From: Bacteroidia bacterium
Lineage (GTDB): Bacteria; Bacteroidota; Bacteroidia; AKYH767-A; OLB10
Length of the DNA stretch: 6,372 nucleotides
Direction: 5' to 3'
NCBI GenBank assembly: GCA_025450095.1
Contig: JANWID010000008.1
Span: forward strand, 1-6,372
The notes under the pieces were generated by a model. It was not told the DNA's origin, ran no database searches, and saw only the letters and a program-made list of their open reading frames with translations. A program made the translations under genes and the position numbers. Position 1 is the stretch's first letter. Each line of letters begins with the position of its first letter. Shown piece after piece: positions 1-4,362 of this stretch.

Positions 1-91
1 GCTGGTCGTCGCCGATAGTTTCGGGTTTACTGTCTTTCAGGTTGAGTTGTTCAACAATCTGGCGTTTCAGTTTTTCCTTAAGTTCAGTCAT
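1..91 (-). CDS. Acyl carrier protein, N-terminal fragment (cut by window edge)
   Basis: Reading leftward from the ATG at 91-89 gives 30 residues beginning MTELKEKLKRQIVEQLNLKD and continuing with a PETIGDDQ segment. This is the typical first helix and following loop of an acyl carrier protein, of the kind in Bacteroidota aryl-polyene/flexirubin type II fatty-acid-synthase clusters. The phosphopantetheine-bearing serine (usually in a DSL/DSI motif about residue 36-42) lies outside the window, so carrier function is inferred from the N-terminus and the neighbour. The start codon overlaps the stop codon of the upstream ketosynthase-like gene as ATGA, so the two are probably translationally coupled and act on the same acyl chain in the cytoplasm. 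Only the first third is visible. A different small helical protein is possible but less likely. Confidence 0.7.
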   Translation of the reverse strand, partial: MTELKEKLKRQIVEQLNLKDSKPETIGDDQ

Positions 92-702
92 GCGCCCGTT
101 AAAGAGTAAAGTGTTTTGATGTTTTCAGTATTGAATCGTTGCGAGCCTCCGGTGGCTGCCTGTTCCACTACATATATAAAGGAGTGGTAATGTTCTCCGG
201 CCTTTTCTACCCATCCGCCCACACATGCTTTCAGGGCTTGTTCAGAGAATAACTGGCTGATGTAGGAAACCTGGCCTTCTATATCGTAAGCCTCTGAAAC
301 AAAGAAGGCATTTTCCCCTTTAAACCTGTTGCGGATGCAGATTTCGCCGATTACAATATTGGGAAGCGAATATACAAAGACTGCAGGACTTGACACACCG
401 GAATGGAGCCCTTCCAGGTGCCGTAAGTCTGTGTCGAGACTCGAATGGCTATTGCTCAAAACGACACCCACGTCATAGGGGTCGTATTTTGAGCTTAATT
501 GTTTGGAATTCAATAAAATATCTGAGCCAAGAAACCCCAATTTACAGAGTGGATCCATTTTGTGAAATCGGGGATAATTGACTTCCAACGATCGGTAGGC
601 TGCCTCAGAGAATGTATCGAAGTCTCCCTCTTTTGAAAATCTGATCGTACCATCCACTTGAATGGTATTATTTAAAATGTGACTGAAACCGGTAATATTC
701 AT
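88..702 (-). CDS. Truncated beta-ketoacyl-ACP synthase-like protein, lacks catalytic Cys
   Basis: This 204-residue protein resembles the N-terminal half of a 3-oxoacyl-ACP synthase. It starts with a short strand typical of these proteins (MNITGFSHI). Residues 44-64 contain a FHKMDPLCKLGF-type segment, residues 80-92 read VVLSNSHSSLDTD, and residues 105-134 hold the SPAVFVYSLPN...KGEN stretch that normally leads into the nucleophile elbow. Where active ketosynthases have the catalytic cysteine (after the GPN/GEN motif), this protein has FVSEAYD. A C-terminal half with the two catalytic histidines is also absent, since full enzymes are about 400 residues. It is therefore probably a non-condensing partner, comparable to a chain-length factor, or a small ketosynthase-like family specific to Bacteroidota aryl-polyene/flexirubin clusters. 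The downstream acyl carrier gene overlaps by 4 bp. A promoter with perfect -7 and -33 boxes lies about 40 bp upstream. The start at 702 is the first ATG behind that promoter. No frameshift is seen, so the short length appears native. Confidence 0.72.
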   Translation of the reverse strand: MNITGFSHILNNTIQVDGTIRFSKEGDFDTFSEAAYRSLEVNYPRFHKMDPLCKLGFLGSDILLNSKQLSSKYDPYDVGVVLSNSHSSLDTDLRHLEGLHSGVSSPAVFVYSLPNIVIGEICIRNRFKGENAFFVSEAYDIEGQVSYISQLFSEQALKACVGGWVEKAGEHYHSFIYVVEQAATGGSQRFNTENIKTLYSLTGA

Positions 703-739
703 AAAAATCAGTCACTTAGTATGTGATGATTAACCGGTG

Positions 740-768
740 CAAAGTTAGAAATTAGTGACAGGTGACAA
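740..768 (-). promoter_or_regulatory. Bacteroidota-type promoter of the ketosynthase-like gene
   Basis: On the minus strand TTG (768-766) is followed after 18 bp by TAACTTTG (747-740), a perfect match to the Bacteroidota -7 consensus TAnnTTTG with an upstream TTG at suitable spacing. Transcription would start near 730-736, giving a leader of about 30 nt before the ATG at 702. The spacer between the boxes carries two TGTCAC words from the local GTCAC repeat family, so a factor binding that word could control the operon (inference). Confidence 0.7.
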
Positions 769-824
769 GAGGATGCAGAATAAAGATGGAGCATTAGACT
801 TAGTTTGGAATAGTGACCGGCTTG

Positions 825-844
825 CCCTGAGCGTAGTCGAAGGG
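825..844. repeat. CCCTGAGCGTAGTCGAAGGG palindrome-like element
   Basis: The 20-mer is an imperfect inverted repeat with four outer base pairs (CCCT/AGGG), tandem G-A mismatches, and a central loop. From general knowledge, variants of CCCTTCGACTNCGCTCAGGG recur in intergenic DNA of many bacteria, including Bacteroidota. Its role is not established from this window. It sits inside the GTCAC cluster and shares its last two bases with the adjacent perfect inverted repeat, so the two may form one composite element. Confidence 0.6.
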
Positions 845-870
845 TGACCAGTTACCGGTCACTGGTCACC
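843..870. repeat. Perfect 10-bp inverted repeat with 8-nt loop
   Basis: GGTGACCAGT (843-852) and ACTGGTCACC (861-870) are exact reverse complements around the loop TACCGGTC, whose inner ACCGGT is itself a palindrome. The element can form a hairpin in RNA from either strand or a cruciform in DNA. No T-tract follows, so it is not a canonical intrinsic terminator. It lies 80 bp beyond the A1 stop codon and could attenuate readthrough or bind a dimeric protein. Confidence 0.75.
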
Positions 871-950
871 GGTCACTGGTCACTTGCTGATGATCTGCAG
901 TAAGTTTCATCGCTGAAAAAGGCCACTTGTCACTTTTTGCTTCTTGCTTA

Positions 951-1766
951 CTACCAGTTTATCCCCATCTGAAAACCAACTTCAATAAAAATCCGTCCTT
1001 CATTAAAATCCCTGGGTTCGGGACCGGCCATAACCCTGCTTCCAAAAATTTGATCATAGGGCGAATATCCAAGGTCGCGGCGTTCTCCTGATGCCATGTT
1101 GATTCCAAAGCTGGCATACCAATCCATCAAAAATTGCTTATTAAGATATTGACTTCCAAATGCAAGTCCGAACATGATGTTCTGTTCGTATTCTTCAATT
1201 GTAGGTCGTGACGGACTAAATTGCATTTCTGTTTCACTTGTAGTGGTCCAGGTTGGCTGGTACGCAGTGAAATTGTAAATTTTGTATTGAAGATTCAGTC
1301 CCATATACATTCTCTCAAATCCAAATCTGCTGAAGTACATCCTGGGCATCAGGGTTGCATACCAGCCGAGTTTTGTTTCACGTCCATCATATGAATAATC
1401 ATCATCCCTAATATCATCACTCATGGAAAAGTTATCCGATCGCTGGTCATCACCCATTTCTGTTTTGTACCAGTCATCGATTGCGTTTCCAAAATAATTC
1501 CTTCCTGTTACTCCAATTCCGGCTTCGATGGAAAAAAATTCACCCAGTTCCTTTTCGTAAGCTATGCCATACCGGCCCCATAGAATTGCAGAAATTCCAA
1601 TTTTGATCGCGTTCCTGTTGAATTGAACGGGTGGTTTCTTTTGCGTCACTTCAGTATTGTAAGTAACAAATCCCTGATTTTTGGTACTATCTGTTTGGGC
1701 AAATATGTTTTGAGAGTTAAGAATAAATAAAATAAGACAACAAAATAAAGCTGGGCGATATGTCAT
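951..1766 (-). CDS. Outer-membrane beta-barrel protein A1 (paralogue of A2)
   Basis: I do not recognise a named family. The 271-residue product begins with a signal peptide (residues 1-23, MTYRPALFCCLILFILNSQN then IFA|Q), so export across the inner membrane is expected. The rest alternates aromatic and small residues in strand-like stretches with glycine turns (GRYGIAYEKEL at 64-74, FSIEAGIGVTGRN at 78-90, LGWYATLMPRMYF at 133-145, LNLQYKIYNF at 157-166). It ends in strand IFIEVGFQMGINW with a terminal tryptophan, as expected for a BAM-inserted barrel. Residues 104-126 form a very acidic Asp-rich loop, probably surface exposed. I chose the ATG at 1766 because the upstream ATG at 1814 would add 16 residues that do not look like a signal peptide and would overlap the divergent promoter. 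The motif GERRDLGY (227-234) recurs in the paralogue at 3470-4291. The gene diverges from the propeller gene B1 with 65 bp between. Confidence 0.75.
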   Translation of the reverse strand: MTYRPALFCCLILFILNSQNIFAQTDSTKNQGFVTYNTEVTQKKPPVQFNRNAIKIGISAILWGRYGIAYEKELGEFFSIEAGIGVTGRNYFGNAIDDWYKTEMGDDQRSDNFSMSDDIRDDDYSYDGRETKLGWYATLMPRMYFSRFGFERMYMGLNLQYKIYNFTAYQPTWTTTSETEMQFSPSRPTIEEYEQNIMFGLAFGSQYLNKQFLMDWYASFGINMASGERRDLGYSPYDQIFGSRVMAGPEPRDFNEGRIFIEVGFQMGINW

Positions 1767-1773
1767 ATTCACA

Positions 1774-1781
1774 TATATTTG
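1774..1781 (+). promoter_or_regulatory. -7 box of the B1 propeller gene promoter
   Basis: TATATTTG is a perfect match to TAnnTTTG. It ends exactly 50 bp before the ATG at 1832, the same distance as in the second module. The -33 region (around 1751-1754, GCTGGG) is only a partial TTG match and lies inside the signal-peptide codons of the divergent barrel gene. The leader that follows is A/C-rich with few Gs and no Shine-Dalgarno sequence. Confidence 0.6.
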
Positions 1782-1788
1782 GACGTTA

Positions 1789-1819
1789 CAATAATACGCA
1801 CCAGAAATACGCAAACAAA
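1789..1819 (-). promoter_or_regulatory. Candidate promoter of barrel gene A1
   Basis: On the minus strand TTTG (1819-1816) is followed after 19 bp by TATTATTG (1796-1789), seven of eight matches to TAnnTTTG. Transcription would begin about 16-20 nt before the ATG at 1766. It would overlap the outgoing B1 transcript region, so the two divergent promoters interleave. This is weaker than the plus-strand box. Confidence 0.4.
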
Positions 1820-1831
1820 CACTAAACAGCC

Positions 1832-3466
1832 ATGCACATGATTAAAATTCAACAATGGGTCTTTATTGCCGCTTTATTTGTAGTAAAAATGCCACAAATC
1901 GTATTCGCTCAGAGTGCAGCTCCTGGTTCAAAGGAGTTCGCTTATGTAATGGGAACACCTTACAAGGTTATTAATGCAGAGGAGAAATATTACTTCAGTG
2001 AGGGCACCGATATTATCAGCATAAAAATTGATGGTAAGGATTTTTTCATTCAGAAATTCGATGGCAAATCACTTAACCAGGTTAGTGTTGCAGAAGTAGA
2101 AGACCTTCCAAAAGGATTTTATCTGGAAGGATTCATGAAGGTACCTGGCCATGTACTTTGCTTTTATTCGATAGTTGATAAAGCAACAAAAAAGGACTTG
2201 TTGTATTGCAGAAGCATTGATTTCAGCACCGGAACTTTTGCACCTGCTCCTGAATTATTACATACCAGGCAAAATGTATATAGTAAAACTGAGTTTTATC
2301 TTTCGGCTGACTCCTCAAAGGTGATGGCAAAATATCGCCTTAAACCCGAATTCAAGGATGATTCTAAAAACATCGATGTAATTGGATTTGCCATTTACGC
2401 TTTCGACAACGGTATGAAAATGTTGTGGAGCAAAGAAGTTAAGATGCCTTATACCGAGAAGAAAATGCATAGACTTGGTTATGCAGTTGATTCAGATGGC
2501 AATGCGTACATGCTGGCAAAAGTGTTCCTGGATAATTCTACCCGGGAACTTAGCGCCGAAAAATTATCTAATTTCAGGTTTGAAGTTTTAAAAGTTGATG
2601 CGGCCACACAGGAATTAAAAGGTACAAAAATTGACCTGGAAGGAAAATACATTACGAATGTATCATTACAGGAAACGCATGATGGTTTCATAACACTGAA
2701 CGGATATTTTAATTTCATGAATAAAGAAAAAGACCTGGATATTGTAGAAGGTGTATTTCAATGCAAATTGAGTAAAGAAGGTGTTTTGGGTGAATTCAGA
2801 ACATACAATATACCTGAGGATATCTTAAACCAGGATATAGGCACAGTATCGGATAGCAGTGATGCAAACAAGGAATTCAGTGAGGATAAAAGTATCGGAA
2901 TGGGAAGTCTTTATCTCGACAAAGTGAAACGGTACAAGGATGGAAGTTCCCTGTTATTTGGCGAGCAGTTTTATACCTGGGAACGAACTTATAAAGATAT
3001 GCAGGGTAATTACCAAACACGCACTTCATATCATTTCAATAATATCTTGCTTACAAAGATTAATGCAAATGGTGAACTTGCCTGGATGAGAAAATTGCGG
3101 AAAAGACAGAGTGGGGGATTAAATCCGGGTGGAATGTCATACCGACATTTTCAAAGCGGAAACTATCATTACCTGTTGTTTCTCGATCACATTAAGAATA
3201 TAGATCTGCCTCCTGATAAGATGTTGTTTAATCATGTTGACGGATCTGGTGGATACCTGACAGCATATAAGGTAGACGATACCACAGGCAAAGCATCCCG
3301 AATTTCTATTTTTAATATCAAAGACGTCAATGGCACGGAGATCTTTCAATTCATGCCAGGCAGGCTGATACAGATCGGCGAAAATGAATTCGTTCTGGAG
3401 GCTTATAAGAAAAGCAAGGAAGATGTGCTGATTAAGATTTCTGGAAATGGAGGAGTGTCGGAATAA
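1832..3466 (+). CDS. Secreted beta-propeller-like protein B1 (paralogue of B2)
   Basis: I do not recognise a named family. The 544-residue product has a signal peptide (residues 1-26, ending VFA|QS) without a lipobox cysteine, so a soluble periplasmic or exported protein is likely. The mature chain is built of repeated short beta-hairpin units, such as IISIKIDGKDFFIQKFDGKS (61-80), DSDGNAYMLAKVF (220-232), DGFITLNGYF (284-293) and ILLTKINANGELAWMRKL (405-422). The last is the type of strand ending in xG-E-LxW common in quinoprotein/WD-like propellers, so a six- to eight-bladed propeller is inferred. Blocks most conserved with B2 are KPEFKDDSKN (171-180), SKEVKMPYTEKKM (200-212), KEKDLD (298-303), PGGMS (432-436), FLDHIKN (450-456) and the C-terminal 470-538. 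No T9SS sorting domain is seen. The ATG at 1832 is supported by promoter spacing, though the ATG at 1838 (MIKIQQ) is possible. It has a matching barrel partner diverging upstream. Confidence 0.72.
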   Translation: MHMIKIQQWVFIAALFVVKMPQIVFAQSAAPGSKEFAYVMGTPYKVINAEEKYYFSEGTDIISIKIDGKDFFIQKFDGKSLNQVSVAEVEDLPKGFYLEGFMKVPGHVLCFYSIVDKATKKDLLYCRSIDFSTGTFAPAPELLHTRQNVYSKTEFYLSADSSKVMAKYRLKPEFKDDSKNIDVIGFAIYAFDNGMKMLWSKEVKMPYTEKKMHRLGYAVDSDGNAYMLAKVFLDNSTRELSAEKLSNFRFEVLKVDAATQELKGTKIDLEGKYITNVSLQETHDGFITLNGYFNFMNKEKDLDIVEGVFQCKLSKEGVLGEFRTYNIPEDILNQDIGTVSDSSDANKEFSEDKSIGMGSLYLDKVKRYKDGSSLLFGEQFYTWERTYKDMQGNYQTRTSYHFNNILLTKINANGELAWMRKLRKRQSGGLNPGGMSYRHFQSGNYHYLLFLDHIKNIDLPPDKMLFNHVDGSGGYLTAYKVDDTTGKASRISIFNIKDVNGTEIFQFMPGRLIQIGENEFVLEAYKKSKEDVLIKISGNGGVSE

Positions 3467-3469
3467 AGA

Positions 3470-4291
3470 TTATTCCCACCAGCCTCCCAGTTGTAAACCT
3501 ATTTCTACATAGAGTCGCACAGTAGAGACCTCACGGGGTTTACTACCCACAGCTGGGTGTGAAAATTGTGTTCCGGGAATTGGTTCATACCCTACATCTC
3601 TCCGTTCACCATTTACAAAATTTGCTCCCAGGCTCCAGTACCAATCAAAAATAAAATGTTCTCTCAAGGTCTGTATTCCATAGTTCAATGAGATGACCAT
3701 GTTGTTTTCAAATTCATGGACAGGGGGCAATGAAGGATCGTACTGCAGTTCTCCCAGGCTTGGGGCCAATGAATAAGCATCGAAATTATAATGCTTGTAC
3801 TGAAAGTTGATGCCCCAATAGTTCCCGTCGAATCCAGCCTGTTGGAAATACATCCTGGGCATCAATGAAACATACCAGCCTAATTCAGCATCGCGATTAC
3901 TGAAAGTATAATCTTCATCCCATTCATCGTTATAGTAGATGAAATTAGGCGAGTCCTGTTCATCATCTCCATAAGTCATTTCGTTTGCAAGAGCCATCCC
4001 CGTCAGATTACGCCCGGTTAAACCAAGTCCGGCTTCAATGGAAAACCGGCTATTCAACTCACGCTCATAAGCAACTCCATACTTACCTATCAAAGGAGCG
4101 AAGACTCCCGATTTTAAGGCATTGGAATGATATTTTTTATTCTTTGAACTCTTCATCAGTTTTCTTGGATCGGTGGTTTCATAAGTAACAAATCCCTGGC
4201 TTCCAGCAGAATCCACTTGTCCAAAGGAGTGATCGAAAACAAGTAGAAGAATGACTACAATAATTACTTTATGATACATTTTGTGATCCAT
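3470..4291 (-). CDS. Outer-membrane beta-barrel protein A2 (paralogue of A1)
   Basis: This 273-residue protein matches A1 end to end. It has a signal peptide (residues 1-24, SFG|Q), then shared segments SQGFVTYET (31-39), GKYGVAYEREL (69-79), FSIEAGLGLTGRN (83-95), LGWYVSLMPRMYF (137-149), INFQYKHYNF (161-170), GERRDVGY (228-235) and the closing strand RLYVEIGLQLG followed by GWWE. The loop at 107-128 is again strongly acidic (GDDEQDS, NDEWDEDY) although its sequence differs from A1. An outer-membrane barrel with an exposed acidic loop is inferred. The start could instead be the ATG at 4279 (MYHKVIIVVI), which gives a tighter signal peptide. The 4291 start has AAGGAT directly in front but too close for a usual Shine-Dalgarno. 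Its stop codon is only 3 bp from the stop codon of the convergent propeller gene, leaving no space for a terminator between them. Confidence 0.74.
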   Translation of the reverse strand: MDHKMYHKVIIVVILLLVFDHSFGQVDSAGSQGFVTYETTDPRKLMKSSKNKKYHSNALKSGVFAPLIGKYGVAYERELNSRFSIEAGLGLTGRNLTGMALANEMTYGDDEQDSPNFIYYNDEWDEDYTFSNRDAELGWYVSLMPRMYFQQAGFDGNYWGINFQYKHYNFDAYSLAPSLGELQYDPSLPPVHEFENNMVISLNYGIQTLREHFIFDWYWSLGANFVNGERRDVGYEPIPGTQFSHPAVGSKPREVSTVRLYVEIGLQLGGWWE

Positions 4292-4312
4292 ATCCTTAAA
4301 TCGTTATTTTTG
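4280..4312 (+). promoter_or_regulatory. Promoter of the B2 propeller gene
   Basis: TTTG (4280-4283) is followed after 21 bp by TATTTTTG (4305-4312), a perfect TAnnTTTG. The box ends 50 bp before the ATG at 4363, identical to the B1 spacing. The -33 box lies within the first codons of the divergent barrel gene A2 (start at 4291, or 4279). The leader is A/C-rich and lacks a Shine-Dalgarno sequence. Confidence 0.65.
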
Positions 4313-4362
4313 ACGAAGTCATCATTGTAAAAAACATATACACACCAAATCACCAAAAAATT

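Larger units (their letters stand above)
711..933. repeat. GTCAC/GTGAC word cluster in intergenic region
   Basis: The pentamer GTCAC or its complement occurs about ten times between the two minus-strand genes: 711, 755, 762, 813, 844, 858, 865, 872, 879 and 929. Chance would give fewer than one in this length. The core at 851-883 is a 7-bp tandem array of GTYACYG units (about 4.7 copies). The region contains no coding frame and separates the fatty-acid-synthase-like operon from the barrel gene. Two copies lie between the boxes of the 740-768 promoter. Confidence 0.8.

Noticed and set aside
390..581. Plus-strand open frame of 63 codons
   Set aside because: Lies antisense within the ketosynthase-like gene, has no promoter or recognisable protein features.
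851..883. Heptamer array as a CRISPR
   Set aside because: Units are 7 bp with no spacers, so it is a simple tandem repeat.
916..938. AAAAAG/CTTTTT hairpin after A1 as a terminator
   Set aside because: Only six mostly A-T pairs with an 11-nt loop, too weak to call an intrinsic terminator.
951..1766. A1 as a PorP/SprF-type T9SS partner
   Set aside because: Barrel and Bacteroidota context fit, but I see no PorP/SprF signature motifs and the partner gene lacks a T9SS sorting domain.
1767..1814. Upstream start for A1 at 1814, adding 16 residues
   Set aside because: The extension is not signal-peptide-like and covers the divergent promoter. The internal ATG at 1766 begins a proper signal peptide.
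2479..2718. Minus-strand open frame of 79 codons within B1, and similar ones at 3137-3349 and 4459-4659
   Set aside because: All are antisense to the conserved propeller genes and show no independent support.
3985..4188. Plus-strand open frame of 67 codons inside A2
   Set aside because: Antisense to well-conserved barrel strands, with no start context or family resemblance.
4331..4338. Minus-strand TATGTTTT as a promoter of A2
   Set aside because: It matches seven of eight consensus bases but no TTG lies at acceptable spacing, so it was not listed as a feature.
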